The notes: generated by a model from the sequence alone, not told the origin. 64,000 bases of DNA from Vibrio sp. DW001 (GCF_029016285.1 NZ_CP091975.1:3472001-3536000); one strand, 5' to 3'. Shown: positions 1 through 10,522, numbered from the stretch's first letter. Translations and numbers: made by a program.

Positions 1-120
1 TTCAAAACGATCTTCGTCTAATGCAAATAACGTATCAAGTTCCATATCTTGTGCTGATTCAAAATGCGTTGTTAAAGCTTTCCAAGCCTTTGTTTGCGTT
101 GGATTAATATTTTTCAACAT
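1..120 (-). CDS. pgi: glucose-6-phosphate isomerase, N-terminal 40 residues only
   Basis: The frame runs off the left edge of the window; its start is the ATG complementary to 118-120. The protein begins [20 protein letters not shown], which I recognise as the N-terminus of gammaproteobacterial phosphoglucose isomerase, the cytosolic enzyme that interconverts glucose-6-phosphate and fructose-6-phosphate in glycolysis. No catalytic residue is inside the visible part, so the call rests on N-terminal similarity and on context: pgi next to alr and dnaB is the usual Vibrio order. It is divergent from yjbQ. Confidence 0.88.
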   Translation of the reverse strand, partial: MLKNINPTQTKAWKALTTHFESAQDMELDTLFALDEDRFE

Positions 121-436
121 AGTCTCTGCCCCGATGCCACAGTAGGTTAAATTCAATTAAACGTAGACGAATTTCTACGATAACTGAATAGCCAAATTAA
201 AAATAAAATTTTCTCGTTATTGAAAAATGAGCGTTTATTTCGATGAAAACTCGCTTTGAAAGCCGTATTTCAACGATCGACAGTCTCAATTGGCTCTTTT
301 ATTATAATTAGAGTGTGATTATGACGTAACTGCACAGATTTAGTATTGAGTTACATCAGTTCTCAATTTGATCACTAGTTTTACCTGTTCGGCGTTATAA
401 TTTAAAGTACTTTCTACAAAGTTGAGTAACTTTCCT
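121..436. other. divergent intergenic region between pgi and yjbQ
   Basis: About 316 bases, AT-rich, lying between two divergent genes, so it should hold both promoters. I see no convincing open frame, RNA gene or long repeat. No promoter matched consensus well enough to be called. Confidence 0.5.
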
Positions 437-856
437 ATGTGGCAACAAGCGACGATTCACTTACCGCCTAAAAGCAGGGGTTTTCATCTCATTTCAGATG
501 AAATCCAGCAAAACGTTCAAGAAATTTCGACCATATCAATAGGCCTTCTTCATCTGTTTATTCAACATACCTCCGCAAGTTTGACACTTAATGAAAATGC
601 AGACCCAACGGTACGATCCGATATGGAAAGCCACTTTAATAAATTTGTGCCAGAAAGAGCGAGTTATTATCAACACATATATGAAGGAGATGATGATATG
701 CCTGCACACATAAAAGCATCACTACTTGGTGCCAGTATTACCATCCCTATCAGTAATGGAAACTTGGCTCTGGGTACTTGGCAAGGTATCTATTTAGGAG
801 AACACAGAGAGAATGGCGGTTCAAGAACCATCATCGCGACAATTTCTGGAGAATAA
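437..856 (+). CDS. yjbQ: YjbQ / UPF0047 family protein
   Basis: A 139-residue protein of the YjbQ family (UPF0047), small cytosolic proteins whose precise role is unsettled; E. coli YjbQ has been reported to have weak thiamin-phosphate-synthase-like activity. The family core is visible: [18 protein letters not shown] near residues 40-57, the acidic [15 protein letters not shown] stretch, and the closing [12 protein letters not shown] followed by [14 protein letters not shown] chose the ATG at 437 because family members begin with MW. An in-frame TTG five codons upstream (422) would add MSNFP and has no better ribosome binding site. A short hairpin follows the gene. Confidence 0.9.
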   Translation: MWQQATIHLPPKSRGFHLISDEIQQNVQEISTISIGLLHLFIQHTSASLTLNENADPTVRSDMESHFNKFVPERASYYQHIYEGDDDMPAHIKASLLGASITIPISNGNLALGTWQGIYLGEHRENGGSRTIIATISGE

Positions 857-873
857 CCGTAAACTCTATTCGT

Positions 874-900
874 ATCGGAGGTTCTATTGATGCCTCCGAT
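874..900. terminator. weak bidirectional hairpin between yjbQ and the barrel gene
   Basis: ATCGGAGG (874-881) pairs perfectly with CCTCCGAT (893-900) around an 11-base loop. It lies between two convergent genes, as a shared terminator would, but neither side has a clear run of T, so termination strength is doubtful. Confidence 0.4.
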
Positions 901-904
901 TACA

Positions 905-2119
905 TTAAAATGGTTGATTCACCATTACACGAAAAATATTATCTTCACTTCCCCATGCAACCTCAGTACGAACAACGATGCCCTCTACTTGAAAACGAAT
1001 CGCACCACCGGCGCTCCATTTCATATCTTCATGCAGGGTCTTTAAGTCATATTCATCTGCTACTCGTCCTATATCCGTAAACGCGACCCATTGCCACCAT
1101 GGCACATTATATAGGCTGAATACTGGCCATGAACCCAAGGGTTGCCATTCAGGCATCACTCTATATTCCGCGGTGTAACTGATAGCAGATCGGCCGTGAA
1201 AACGCCCGGCAGTAAAACTTCGCAATCGAAATAATCCACCAAGCTTTACACTTTCATATTCAGGAGGGCGTTGGCATTGATTGTTTGAACAATTATTCCA
1301 TGTGGGGGTATCTGCCGTATAAACACTGAATGCCAGAACTTGCTTATTGAAAAAATCGTTTAGGGGGCCGATATCCCAGTACTGGCTATTATGTAAGGCC
1401 ACTATCGCCCACTGGCTATCATTTTTGTATTCTGGAGAATAGGTTACTTCGATTTGCGTTCTAGACCCCTCTGTTGGGTTCCTATTGTCGTTCTGATTAT
1501 TCCAATCAAATTCTAATTTAACTCCCCACGTTTCTTCGGCGCTTTGATCGTTTGTACTTAACTCTCTAGAGGCAAAAAAAGGTTGGATTTCAAATGAGCT
1601 AACACCACTTGTAAATGCGTTCGATCCTTTGACCTCTCGATTAGGCGTATAACCCGCTGCTACACCAAGGTTTTTACCTTCTCCCCACGGCAAAATATAT
1701 CGAAAAGAAAAACGATACTTTTCTTCAATACCTGTTGTCTCTGTTACATCCACTGACGAGGAGTTATTGTTGCCTTGATCTCCAAGGTAATAATCGTAAT
1801 CTACAAATTTACCATTATACAATTCAACGCCTAATAACCAGTTTCCAGGTGCCTGATAATTAGCAAGTGCCCCGTAAGTTACATAAGTATCTTTGTCAGA
1901 ATAGAGCCCCATGACCAATAGACTCATCTGGGGTTGTAGAATACCCGTCGCTACACCAGCAACACCAACCGTATTACCCATGGAGTCTGAGGTGAAAAAG
2001 AAGGGAACAACAGCAGAATCTGGAACCCAATTTGGCCAGCCATTACTGTATGCTGGTGTACTGCATACCAATAAAATAAAAGATGAAATGAGGCTAACAA
2101 GGAGGATTAAAGCTTTCAT
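905..2119 (-). CDS. outer membrane beta-barrel protein, Omp85/BamA C-terminal type
   Basis: 404 residues. An N-terminal signal peptide (about residues 1-25, ending near TPAYS) is followed by beta-rich sequence with no POTRA-like region. Near residue 300 the segment GGLFRLRSFTAGRFHGRSA resembles the conserved loop motif of Omp85 barrels (VRGF-like), and the chain ends VMVNQPF with the terminal phenylalanine expected of a BAM substrate. I infer a stand-alone 'surface antigen' barrel in the outer membrane; its cargo or function is unknown. Its ATG overlaps the alr stop codon by four bases (ATGA), and dnaB-alr-barrel look like one operon, so translation is probably coupled to alr. Confidence 0.75.
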   Translation of the reverse strand: MKALILLVSLISSFILLVCSTPAYSNGWPNWVPDSAVVPFFFTSDSMGNTVGVAGVATGILQPQMSLLVMGLYSDKDTYVTYGALANYQAPGNWLLGVELYNGKFVDYDYYLGDQGNNNSSSVDVTETTGIEEKYRFSFRYILPWGEGKNLGVAAGYTPNREVKGSNAFTSGVSSFEIQPFFASRELSTNDQSAEETWGVKLEFDWNNQNDNRNPTEGSRTQIEVTYSPEYKNDSQWAIVALHNSQYWDIGPLNDFFNKQVLAFSVYTADTPTWNNCSNNQCQRPPEYESVKLGGLFRLRSFTAGRFHGRSAISYTAEYRVMPEWQPLGSWPVFSLYNVPWWQWVAFTDIGRVADEYDLKTLHEDMKWSAGGAIRFQVEGIVVRTEVAWGSEDNIFRVMVNQPF

Positions 2120-3213
2120 TCATTTCGCTCAGTGAGATATTGCATCTCAACTCGAGGGGTTAACTTAGTAACCAGTTCATAGGCGATAGTACCAATATGT
2201 TTCGCGACGTTTTCCACTGGCAGTGGCGCTCCCCATAGAATAACCTCATCGCCTACACGATCTACTGCTTCTGGCCCAAGATCGACAGTAAGCATATCCA
2301 TTGATACTCGTCCCGCAATAGGCGCTATTCTACCGTTAACCCAAACGGGTGTTCCATACGGAGCCGTTCTGGGGTAACCATCACCGTATCCGATTGCGAC
2401 AACCCCGATCTTAGTATCACGTTTGCTGGTCCAGATAGCACCGTAGCCCACGCTTTCACCTGCCTTGACGTCTCGTACAGCAATTAAGCATGATTTAAGG
2501 GTCATAACAGGCTTGCAGTGGTAATCTGTCGCGTCATCGTCTGAGAACGGTGACACGCCATACATAATAATCCCGGAGCGGTTCCATTCTAAGCGACTTT
2601 CAGGCCACACAAGAATACCCGCTGACGCCGCGATCGAGCGTTCACCTTCATACGGTTCGGTTAATTCTAGAAATAATTTAGTTTGCTCTAACGTGACTGA
2701 GCTTTGTTGTTCATCAGCGCAGGCAAAATGGCTCATAAAACGAATCGGCTTGGCAATATTATCGCAACGATTAATTCGATCAACAAAGTCAGAAAAATGC
2801 TCTGGTCTAACACCAAGTCGGTGCATACCACTATCAAGCTTAACCCATACTTTGACTGGCGTTTCGAGTGTTGCCTGCTCTAAAGCCTCAAGTTGTTCAA
2901 TACTATGAACCGCGGTCTGAATATTATTCGTCGTCAAAATAGGCAAATCAAGAGAGGAGTAGAACCCCTCTAAAAGCAGGATAGGTTTTACTATCCCTCC
3001 CGCCCTTAATTGCAGAGCTTCTTCTATGCGGGCGACACCGAACGCGTCCGCGCTGTCTGAGTTTTGAGCGATTTTCAATAAGCCATGACCATAGCCATTA
3101 GCCTTAACTACAGCCAATAACTTACTGTTAGGCGATTTTTGACGAATAATATCTAGGTTGTGTCTAAGTGCTTGTAAATCAATAATGGCAGTGGCTGCTT
3201 TCATATAGCTCAT
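2116..3213 (-). CDS. alr: alanine racemase
   Basis: 365 residues, usual length for the family. PLP-dependent racemase that makes D-alanine for peptidoglycan in the cytosol. The PLP lysine lies in AVVKANGYGHG (Lys37), and the second catalytic base, tyrosine, is in the SVGYGAIWTSKR segment near residue 257; RVSMDMLTVDLG near residue 310 is also typical. Start: ATG at 3213, preceded by AAGG nine bases upstream; an ATG three codons later (3204) is nearer to the E. coli start and cannot be excluded. It sits 14 bases after dnaB and overlaps the following barrel gene. Confidence 0.96.
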   Translation of the reverse strand: MSYMKAATAIIDLQALRHNLDIIRQKSPNSKLLAVVKANGYGHGLLKIAQNSDSADAFGVARIEEALQLRAGGIVKPILLLEGFYSSLDLPILTTNNIQTAVHSIEQLEALEQATLETPVKVWVKLDSGMHRLGVRPEHFSDFVDRINRCDNIAKPIRFMSHFACADEQQSSVTLEQTKLFLELTEPYEGERSIAASAGILVWPESRLEWNRSGIIMYGVSPFSDDDATDYHCKPVMTLKSCLIAVRDVKAGESVGYGAIWTSKRDTKIGVVAIGYGDGYPRTAPYGTPVWVNGRIAPIAGRVSMDMLTVDLGPEAVDRVGDEVILWGAPLPVENVAKHIGTIAYELVTKLTPRVEMQYLTERNE

Positions 3214-3227
3214 GAACTATAACCTTA

Positions 3228-4622
3228 TTATTCGTCGTCAAATGCAGGGCCTGCATAGTTATCAAATCGAGAATATTGACCTTGAAAGGTAAGTCGAACA
3301 GAGCCGATTGGTCCGTTACGTTGCTTACCAAGAATAATCTCAGCAATACCTTTCATCGTACTATCTGGATGGTAGACCTCATCCCTATAGATAAACATAA
3401 TCAAGTCGGCATCCTGCTCGATGGAACCCGATTCACGTAAATCGGAGTTTACTGGTCGTTTATCGGCACGTTGCTCTAGGGAACGGTTTAACTGCGAAAG
3501 CGCAACAACCGGGACATTCAGTTCTTTAGCCAAGGCTTTAAGCGAGCGTGAAATTTCTGCAATTTCTAACGTACGATTCTCGCTAATAGAAGGGACACGC
3601 ATTAATTGAAGGTAATCTATCATTATCATGCTTAAGCCTCCATGTTCACGTGCCACTCGTCTTGCACGCGAACGAAGTTCGGTCGGTGTTAGACCTGAAC
3701 TATCGTCAATCAACATATTTTTCTTCTCCATTAGAATGCCCATGGAAGAAGAAATACGAGCCCAGTCTTCATCATCTAACTGACCCGTGCGAATCTTGGT
3801 TTGATCAACTCGAGAAAGTGAAGCAAGCATACGCATCATTAGCTGTTCTGCAGGCATCTCTAATGAGAATATAAGTACTGGTTTATCTTGAGACATTGCT
3901 GCGTTTTCACACAGGTTCATTGCAAACGTCGTTTTCCCCATAGACGGACGAGCTGCAACGATGATTAAGTCGGAACCTTGTAAGCCAGCTGTCTTTTTAT
4001 TGAGGTCAGCAAAACCCGTATTTAACCCAGTAACACCATCTTGAGGTGACTTGTAAAGTATCTCAATACGTTCAAGCGTTTTTTCCAAGATGGAATCCAC
4101 ACTTTGAGGACCTTCATTTTCACCTGTTCTTTCTTCGGCAATGGCAAATACTTTACTTTCTGCAAGGTCGAGCAAATCTTCAGATGTTCTACCTTGAGGA
4201 TCATAGCCCGCATCCGCAATTTCATTCGCAACACCAATAAGGTTACGAACTAATGCTCTCTCGGCAACGATATCTGCATAAGCATTAATGTTCGCTGCAC
4301 TTGGCGTATTTTTGGCAAGATCCGCTAGGTAAGCAAAACCGCCAACCTCTTCAAGCTGTTCTCTTTGCTCTAGGAACTCAGATAGCGTAATAAGATCTAA
4401 TGGGTTGCTATCTTCTAATATCGCTTTAACACCTTCAAAAATATGACGATGCGGTCGACTATAAAAATCTTTTGCTACCACTCTTTCTGAGACAGTATCC
4501 CAACGTTCATTATCCAGAAGCAATCCCCCTATCACTGACTGCTCAGCTTCCAGAGAATGAGGTGGAACCTTAATTGCGTCTACTTGGGTGTCGGCAATAT
4601 TTTTGTTTCGGATTTCGACCAT
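3228..4622 (-). CDS. dnaB: replicative DNA helicase DnaB
   Basis: 464 residues from the ATG at 4622 (a TTG at 4634 would add four residues). Hexameric 5'-3' helicase of the replication fork, loaded by DnaC/DciA-type loaders and contacting primase. The N-terminal domain starts with PPHSLEAEQSVIGGLLLDN, the linker follows, and the RecA-like domain carries Walker A ARPSMGKTT (about 224-232) and Walker B MIMIDYLQLM, with the SGSIEQDADLIMFIYRDE block near the end. No intein is present. It is the first gene of the apparent dnaB-alr-barrel operon. Confidence 0.97.
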   Translation of the reverse strand: MVEIRNKNIADTQVDAIKVPPHSLEAEQSVIGGLLLDNERWDTVSERVVAKDFYSRPHRHIFEGVKAILEDSNPLDLITLSEFLEQREQLEEVGGFAYLADLAKNTPSAANINAYADIVAERALVRNLIGVANEIADAGYDPQGRTSEDLLDLAESKVFAIAEERTGENEGPQSVDSILEKTLERIEILYKSPQDGVTGLNTGFADLNKKTAGLQGSDLIIVAARPSMGKTTFAMNLCENAAMSQDKPVLIFSLEMPAEQLMMRMLASLSRVDQTKIRTGQLDDEDWARISSSMGILMEKKNMLIDDSSGLTPTELRSRARRVAREHGGLSMIMIDYLQLMRVPSISENRTLEIAEISRSLKALAKELNVPVVALSQLNRSLEQRADKRPVNSDLRESGSIEQDADLIMFIYRDEVYHPDSTMKGIAEIILGKQRNGPIGSVRLTFQGQYSRFDNYAGPAFDDE

Positions 4623-4746
4623 GGTGATACTCAATAACTAGTTATAGCGCCACATTATAGCGGTATTCCATCATTTGTAATCCCCAAATAGAAAAAACGA
4701 GAATTAACATCGCCTTGACGAATAGATATGCTACATACTTATACTA

Positions 4747-5577
4747 TTGTGCCCATTCTATCAGCGAGCGTGTTTCGTGTATTTTAGGTTATTCCCACCA
4801 TGCATCCGGATTGCTAACGGATTGATAAGTTGCGGATTGATAGTGAGCGGACTGTTTTTCAGCACATCAACGTTGGCAGAAGATAGCCTTGATGACAACC
4901 ACGAAAGCTCGCCATTAAAATCAGAGATTGAATTTGGTTATCAGTCCCATACAGGGAATACTGATTCCCAAGCATTGAATTCACGTGTGGATGCAGAATA
5001 CACCTCTGGCCGTCACCGACATTCTGGCGAGTTTAAACTGCATAAACTAGACAAAAATGGAGAAGAGGATAAATTTCAACTGACATTTGAAGCACAAAGT
5101 GACTACAAATTAGGCACAGGCATTTATCTGTATGGCGGGTTCAAAGGCATTGACTCTAGGCACAGCGCCTATTACAAAGATTACACCTTATCGGGAGGCC
5201 TCGGTTATCAGGTCGCAAACTCAAAAGATTTATTGGTTGAAATAGAGCTTGGGCCGGGTTACCGATATCAGGAACCGAATCTAGATGAGCTCGACGATGA
5301 TGACATAATCTTCCCAAATATTGTCCAAGAACCTATTTTTAGAGGGCAATTCAGCTCCAACTGGCAAATAATCGATAGCTTTTCCCTTTCAGCTAAGATC
5401 ACATTAACGACGGGGGAAAGTAACTCTAAAGTGGATACGGAGTTGAGTGCGATCAACAATATTACTGATGATATTGCTTTAAAAATCGTTCATGAAAAGC
5501 AATCCCATAGCAAAGTACCTAATGGTTTAAGCGATACAGAGTCCAGCTTATCGGTAAACTTATTATTTATTTTCTAA
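4747..5577 (+). CDS. DUF481 family outer membrane protein (YdiY-like)
   Basis: Up to 276 residues. A hydrophobic signal segment (GLISCGLIVSGLFFSTSTLAED) precedes alternating beta-strand sequence with EFGYQSHTGNTDSQALNSRV and GYRYQEP, typical of DUF481 'salt-induced outer membrane proteins'; the chain ends VNLLFIF with an aromatic last residue. Function is not established. The start is uncertain: the frame opens with TTG at 4747, while GTG (4777) or TTG codons just before the signal core would give a more normal signal peptide, and none has a strong ribosome binding site. Convergent with rplI across a terminator. Confidence 0.7.
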   Translation: MCPFYQRACFVYFRLFPPCIRIANGLISCGLIVSGLFFSTSTLAEDSLDDNHESSPLKSEIEFGYQSHTGNTDSQALNSRVDAEYTSGRHRHSGEFKLHKLDKNGEEDKFQLTFEAQSDYKLGTGIYLYGGFKGIDSRHSAYYKDYTLSGGLGYQVANSKDLLVEIELGPGYRYQEPNLDELDDDDIIFPNIVQEPIFRGQFSSNWQIIDSFSLSAKITLTTGESNSKVDTELSAINNITDDIALKIVHEKQSHSKVPNGLSDTESSLSVNLLFIF

Positions 5578-5596
5578 ACGCTGAATAACAAACATA

Positions 5597-5627
5597 AAAA
5601 AACACCAGCCAATGGCTGGTGTTTTTT
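5597..5627. terminator. bidirectional rho-independent terminator
   Basis: AACACCAGCC and GGCTGGTGTT form a perfect 10-bp stem with a three-base loop, flanked by A-run on one side and T-run on the other, so it can serve both the DUF481 gene and the rplI operon. Confidence 0.9.
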
Positions 5628-5648
5628 CGTCGTCATCTGGTACTGAAA

Positions 5649-6101
5649 TTACTCAGCAGCAACAACTTGTAGTGTAACTGTAGCAAATACTTCTGAATGA
5701 AGTTGGATGCTAACGTCAAACTCACCAGTGTTACGAAGAGCGCCTTCAGGAAGACGAACTTCACTTTTAGCGACTTCAACGCCTGCCGCAGTAATTGCGT
5801 CAGCGATGTCACGAGTACCGATAGAACCGAATAGTTTGCCTTCGTCACCAGCTTTAGATGCGATAACAACCGCTTCTAGAGCATTAACTGTCTCAGCACG
5901 AGCTTCTGAAGCAGATAACTGCTCAGCAACTTTAGCTTCAAGTTCAGCACGACGAGCTTCGAACATTTCAATGTTAGACTTAGTCGCCATAACTGCTTTA
6001 TTCTGTGGAATAAGGAAGTTACGAGCATAACCAGATTTAACATTAACTGTATCGCCAAGGCTACCTAGGTTACCGATTTTATCAAGTAGAATAACTTGCA
6101 T
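5649..6101 (-). CDS. rplI: 50S ribosomal protein L9 (bL9)
   Basis: 150 residues, normal length. Begins [32 protein letters not shown], the N-terminal 23S-binding domain, followed by the long connecting helix rich in Ala/Glu (about 45-75) and the C-terminal domain. It is the last gene of the rpsF-rpsR-rplI operon, 33 bases after rpsR, and ends in the shared terminator. Confidence 0.98.
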   Translation of the reverse strand: MQVILLDKIGNLGSLGDTVNVKSGYARNFLIPQNKAVMATKSNIEMFEARRAELEAKVAEQLSASEARAETVNALEAVVIASKAGDEGKLFGSIGTRDIADAITAAGVEVAKSEVRLPEGALRNTGEFDVSIQLHSEVFATVTLQVVAAE

Positions 6102-6134
6102 TGTTTAATCCTCTCTCTTAATAAAACGTACCGA

Positions 6135-6365
<231 letters not shown>

Positions 6366-6400
6366 CTATCTCCTGATCTTAAATTTTTGATTAAGTATGT

Positions 6401-6441
6401 TGAGTAATTATTAACGACCTAAGGTCAATAATAATTACTCA
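6401..6441. repeat. 20-bp-arm palindrome in the rpsF-rpsR gap
   Basis: TGAGTAATTATTAACGACCT (6401-6420) is opposed by AGGTCAATAATAATTACTCA (6422-6441) with one central base and three internal mismatches. It overlaps the rpsF stop codon and fills the place where priB normally lies. There is no T-run in transcript sense, so it is more likely an RNA hairpin for processing or attenuation, or a deletion scar, than a strong terminator. Confidence 0.75.
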
Positions 6442-6854
6442 GCTGCTTCTGGCTTAGCTTCTGTACGCTCTTCACGGTCATCACGACGTGGAGCACGTTC
6501 ATCATCACGACGTGGAGCACGTTCTGCACGCTCTTCACGTTGTTTAAGCATAATAGACTGCTCAGTAACTGCAGCTTTAGTACGCATGATCATGTTACGT
6601 AGAACTGCATCGTTAAAACGGAAAGCAGTTTCTAGTTCGTCAATCACATCTTGACCAGCTTCTACGTTCATAAGAACGTAATGAGCTTTATGAAGCTTGT
6701 TGATTGGGTATGCCATTTGACGACGACCCCAGTCTTCTAAACGGTGAACAGTACCGCCAGCTTCAGTGATAGAACCAGTGTAACGCTCGATCATGCCAGC
6801 AACTTGCTCGCTTTGATCAGGGTGCACCATGAATACGATTTCGTAATTTCGCAT
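6435..6854 (-). CDS. rpsF: 30S ribosomal protein S6 (bS6)
   Basis: 139 residues. Begins [26 protein letters not shown], and [34 protein letters not shown] is the S6 core. The acidic C-terminal tail (after about residue 105), which in E. coli receives added glutamates, is longer than usual and contains an eight-residue direct repeat with core APRRDD, encoded by a 24-bp tandem duplication near 6479-6525. First gene of the rpsF-rpsR-rplI operon; S6 binds S18 in the ribosome. Confidence 0.98.
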   Translation of the reverse strand: MRNYEIVFMVHPDQSEQVAGMIERYTGSITEAGGTVHRLEDWGRRQMAYPINKLHKAHYVLMNVEAGQDVIDELETAFRFNDAVLRNMIMRTKAAVTEQSIMLKQREERAERAPRRDDERAPRRDDREERTEAKPEAAE

Positions 6855-6952
6855 GTTTGCTCCTCACGGATTAGTAGCTTCCACAAATGGCCCGGTCGTC
6901 CAAGGGAAGCAAGGAACTAGTATAAAATGACCGAGAATTAAGGACGGCAAAT

Positions 6953-6979
6953 ATTATAGAAAAAAGGTGTCAATGACAA
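6953..6979 (-). promoter_or_regulatory. putative sigma-70 promoter of the rpsF operon
   Basis: Read on the minus strand: TTGTCA (6974-6979), 15-base spacer, TATAAT (6953-6958). The -10 is perfect and the -35 has one mismatch, but the spacer is short. The position, about 100 bases before rpsF, is sensible. Confidence 0.5.
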
Positions 6980-7119
6980 GGGGTATTTTGGCTATTGAAT
7001 CTAGAATATCGAGCAGGCTCCGCCCTATTAGAAATATTATACGATTTAGCACGTTATATAACGAATAGAGGGAGCTCAAACAGTAAGTGTTTACGAACAC
7101 CTACGAGTCAAAACTGAAA

Positions 7120-7854
7120 CTAACTTCTTTGCCTAATTGCTTCGAATAGACAAACGCCTGACGCAACGGAGACATTTAGGCTCGACACGCTGCCCGCCAT
7201 GGGGATCTTAATTAAATCATCACACGTTTCTCGAGTTAAACGACGCATTCCGTCACCTTCTGCTCCCATAACGATTGCCAACGGCCCCGTTAATTTGGCT
7301 TGATATATGTCGTGCGTAGCTTCACCTGCAGTACCTACAATCCATACTCCTTGCTCTTGAATTGCACGCATAGTACGAGCCAAATTTGTCACACGGATGA
7401 AAGGAATCGTTTCTGCGGCGCCACATGCAACTTTGCTTACTGCAGCAGTCAATGGTGCTGACTTATCTTTTGGCACAATTACAGCGGCAACACCCGCAGC
7501 GTCCGCATTACGTAAGCAGGCCCCTAGGTTATGAGGATCGGTTACCCCATCTAGAATAAGAAGCAGGGGTTGCTTTTGTGTCGATAAGATTTCATCTAAG
7601 TCATTTTCGTTCAACGTTTTCGCCGATTTAACGCGACCAATAATACCTTGGTGGTTTGCACCTTGCGCTTTGTCGTCCAACGCTTTTCGACCCATTTGTT
7701 GAACCGAAATACCAAATTGTTGCAATTGCTTAATTAGCGGCATCAAACGATCATCGTGACGACCTTTCAATACAAAGGCTTCAATAATACGCGCAGGATC
7801 TTTCTCTAACACTGCTTTTACTGCATGGATACCGTAGATAAATTCGTTACTCAT
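7120..7854 (-). CDS. rlmB: 23S rRNA (guanosine-2'-O-)-methyltransferase RlmB
   Basis: 244 residues, SpoU/TrmH family. RlmB methylates the ribose of G2251 in 23S rRNA with SAM. The N-terminal substrate-binding domain ([17 protein letters not shown]) is followed by the trefoil-knot SPOUT domain: motif 1 [20 protein letters not shown], motif 2 [14 protein letters not shown] and motif 3 [18 protein letters not shown]. It follows rnr by about 30 bases on the same strand, the arrangement also found in E. coli. Confidence 0.97.
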   Translation of the reverse strand: MSNEFIYGIHAVKAVLEKDPARIIEAFVLKGRHDDRLMPLIKQLQQFGISVQQMGRKALDDKAQGANHQGIIGRVKSAKTLNENDLDEILSTQKQPLLLILDGVTDPHNLGACLRNADAAGVAAVIVPKDKSAPLTAAVSKVACGAAETIPFIRVTNLARTMRAIQEQGVWIVGTAGEATHDIYQAKLTGPLAIVMGAEGDGMRRLTRETCDDLIKIPMAGSVSSLNVSVASGVCLFEAIRQRS

Positions 7855-7886
7855 TTTTTACTCTTTTAAATGCTTTATTTAGATAA

Positions 7887-10379
7887 TTAGCTTTTACTAT
7901 CAGACTGATTATTTTCGGTTTTTTTAGCCTTAGCTTTTTTTGACCTTGGCTTTTTCTTTCGAGCTTTTTGAGCCTTGCTTTTTTTGTCAGCTGACTTAGG
8001 TTTGCCAGCCTCTTCAGTTGTTCCGTCAGGTCGCTTGGTTGGCTCAACCATCGCTTTTGCTTTTCCACCACGTCGTTTTGATTTCGACGCTGTTTTTTTA
8101 ACTGAAGGGGCTTTTTTGTCTGCTTCTGTCGCTCGTTTCTTAGCTGTTTTACCTTTGCCACGCGGTTGACGACTTGTTTCAACTAATTCAAAGTCTATCT
8201 GCCTATCATCAAGGTTAACAGATCGCACTTTAACTTTAACGCTATCACCCAAGCGGTAGATATTACCAAAACTTTCGCCCTTCAGGCGTTGGCCTATAGC
8301 ATCAAAAATGTAGTAATCGTTAGCCAATGAAGATATATGCACTAAACCATCTATATGTAAATCAGATAAACGCACAAAGAAGCCAAAGCCAGTTACGTTA
8401 GCGATAACACCATCAAGTTCCTGACCCACGTGGTCTTGCATATATTCACATTTAAGCCAATCAGACACTTCTCTTGTTGCATCATCTGCTCTACGTTCCG
8501 TTATTGAGCACTGTTCACCATATACGTCCATATCATCAAAGGAATAATGATATCCACCAGTAGGCGTCCAACGGTCAGTGTTACGGCCGGCTTGCTTAGC
8601 TGTAAGATATTTTATCGCCCTATGTAAAAGAAGATCAGGGTAACGGCGTATCGGCGAAGTAAAGTGTGCATAGCGCTTTAATGCTAAGCCAAAGTGCCCT
8701 GCGTTGTCTGGACTATAGATCGCTTGCTTCATCGAACGCAGTAGCATGGTTTGAATCAGCTCTTTATCAGGTCGTTCCCCTATGGTTTGCATAAGGTGAG
8801 CGTAATCCGTTGGCGAAGGGGTTAATCCACCACTTAGGTTTAGCCCTAACTCACCAAGAAAATCTCTAAAGCCCGTTAGCCTTTGTTCTCCTGGGGTTTC
8901 ATGGACGCGATAAAGTGCTGGTTCTTTAAGTTTCTCCACCAAAGATGCCGACGCGATATTCGCTAAGATCATGCACTCTTCGATAAGCTTGTGCGCGTCG
9001 TTACGAATCACTGGCTCAATGCGATCTATCTTACGTTCTGCATTGAAGACAAATTTGGTTTCCAATGTTTCAAACTCTATCGCACCGCGTTGGTCTCGCG
9101 CGCCTTTCAACACCTTGTACATGTTGTATAGCTCTTCAAGGTGAGGGACAAGTTCCCCATACCTTACTCGAAGTTCTTCATCCCCTGCGAGAATGTCACC
9201 AACCTTCGTATAGGTAAGACGAGCGTGTGAGTTCATTACCGCTTCATAGTGCTTATAACCTGATAACTTACCTGTTTCAGAAACAGTCATCTCGCAAACC
9301 ATACAAAGCCGGTCTACCTGAGGGTTTAACGAACAGAGCCCATTTGACAAAACTTCAGGTAGCATTGGAACCACTTGAGAGGGGAAATACACTGAGTTGC
9401 CTCGATTTATCGCCTCTTTGTCTAATGCTGTTCCTGGTCTTACGTAATAACTTACGTCAGCAATTGCGACCCATAACCGCCATCCACCACTTGGCTTCTT
9501 CTGACAAAAAACGGCGTCATCAAAATCACGCGCATCTTCTCCATCAATGGTCACTAGAGGGAGTTCTGTGAGATCAACTCTTCCTACTTTTGCTTCTTCA
9601 GGAACCTCTTCACCCAACCCTTTAATTTGTTTGTCGACGGCTTCTGGCCAAACATTGGGAATTTGATGCGTGCGTATAGCGATCTGCGTTTCCATTCCCG
9701 GAGCCATATTTTCACCAAGCACTTCAATTACTCGACCAGCCATGCCTCGTGAACGACTGCCACGATCGGTAATCTCAATGACCACGACATTACCCATTCG
9801 TGCGTGCATTTTTTCTTTTTCAGGGATCAGAATATCTTGATGGATTCGCGAATCGTCCGGAACAACATAGGAGTAACCTTGCTCTAAAAAGAAGCGTCCT
9901 ACGATCTGCGTTTTGCGCTCTTCGAGTACTCGAATGAGTCGACCTTCTTTTCGGCCACGCTTATCTGTTCCTGCTGGTTGAACAAGAACATAGTCTCCAT
10001 GAATGATCGTGCGCATTTGATGATGTGGTAATAGGACGTCGTTCTCTTTTCCAACACTCCCTTCAGGGCGAACCCAACCAAATCCATCACGATGCCCAAT
10101 TACGTAACCCTTGATCATCTCAAGTTTTTCAGGCAACGCGTAGCATTGACGACGGGTGAATACGAGCTGCCCATCTCGTTCCATTGCCCTCAGTCTACGA
10201 CGCAACCCTTCATATTGTTCTTCTCCCGATAAACTCAACGCCTCAAACAAGTCGTTTCGGTTCATTGGAACATTCGCTTGTTTCAAAAATTCAGTGATAA
10301 ATTCTCGACTTGGCACTGGATTTTCATATTTTTCTGCTTCGCGATCAGCGAATTCATCTTTGGGTGTATTGTCTGACAT
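7887..10379 (-). CDS. rnr: ribonuclease R
   Basis: 830 residues from the ATG at 10379, which has AGG six bases upstream; a TTG two codons earlier is less likely. RNase R is a 3'-5' processive exoribonuclease that degrades structured RNA. Order of domains: N-terminal helix-turn-helix (about 20-85), cold-shock domains, the RNB catalytic domain with acidic cluster [13 protein letters not shown] near residue 280, an S1 domain (about 640-725) and a Lys/Arg-rich tail of about 100 residues ending SDSKS. The tail is long and low in complexity, as usual for this enzyme. Confidence 0.97.
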   Translation of the reverse strand: MSDNTPKDEFADREAEKYENPVPSREFITEFLKQANVPMNRNDLFEALSLSGEEQYEGLRRRLRAMERDGQLVFTRRQCYALPEKLEMIKGYVIGHRDGFGWVRPEGSVGKENDVLLPHHQMRTIIHGDYVLVQPAGTDKRGRKEGRLIRVLEERKTQIVGRFFLEQGYSYVVPDDSRIHQDILIPEKEKMHARMGNVVVIEITDRGSRSRGMAGRVIEVLGENMAPGMETQIAIRTHQIPNVWPEAVDKQIKGLGEEVPEEAKVGRVDLTELPLVTIDGEDARDFDDAVFCQKKPSGGWRLWVAIADVSYYVRPGTALDKEAINRGNSVYFPSQVVPMLPEVLSNGLCSLNPQVDRLCMVCEMTVSETGKLSGYKHYEAVMNSHARLTYTKVGDILAGDEELRVRYGELVPHLEELYNMYKVLKGARDQRGAIEFETLETKFVFNAERKIDRIEPVIRNDAHKLIEECMILANIASASLVEKLKEPALYRVHETPGEQRLTGFRDFLGELGLNLSGGLTPSPTDYAHLMQTIGERPDKELIQTMLLRSMKQAIYSPDNAGHFGLALKRYAHFTSPIRRYPDLLLHRAIKYLTAKQAGRNTDRWTPTGGYHYSFDDMDVYGEQCSITERRADDATREVSDWLKCEYMQDHVGQELDGVIANVTGFGFFVRLSDLHIDGLVHISSLANDYYIFDAIGQRLKGESFGNIYRLGDSVKVKVRSVNLDDRQIDFELVETSRQPRGKGKTAKKRATEADKKAPSVKKTASKSKRRGGKAKAMVEPTKRPDGTTEEAGKPKSADKKSKAQKARKKKPRSKKAKAKKTENNQSDSKS

Positions 10380-10455
10380 GGGCAACCTGCTTTAGCAAGA
10401 TAGGAGTTATTTTAAGTATATAGAAGTGTGGGAAAAATGAGTAACTAAAAAGACA

Positions 10456-10479
10456 AACGCCCCATTTAAATAGAGCGTT
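10456..10479 (-). terminator. rho-independent terminator after motX
   Basis: On the minus strand AACGCTC pairs with GGGCGTT (one G-U) around an AT-only loop, followed by TGTCTTTTT. It lies 43 bases past the motX stop codon. Confidence 0.55.
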
Positions 10480-10522
10480 CTTAATACGGTATGTTCTTAA
10501 AGGTTAGCGCGTCTTATATAAG

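Noticed and set aside
778..1080. Open frame crossing the end of yjbQ and the 3' end of the barrel gene
   Set aside because: Overlaps two better supported genes and shows no protein-family features.
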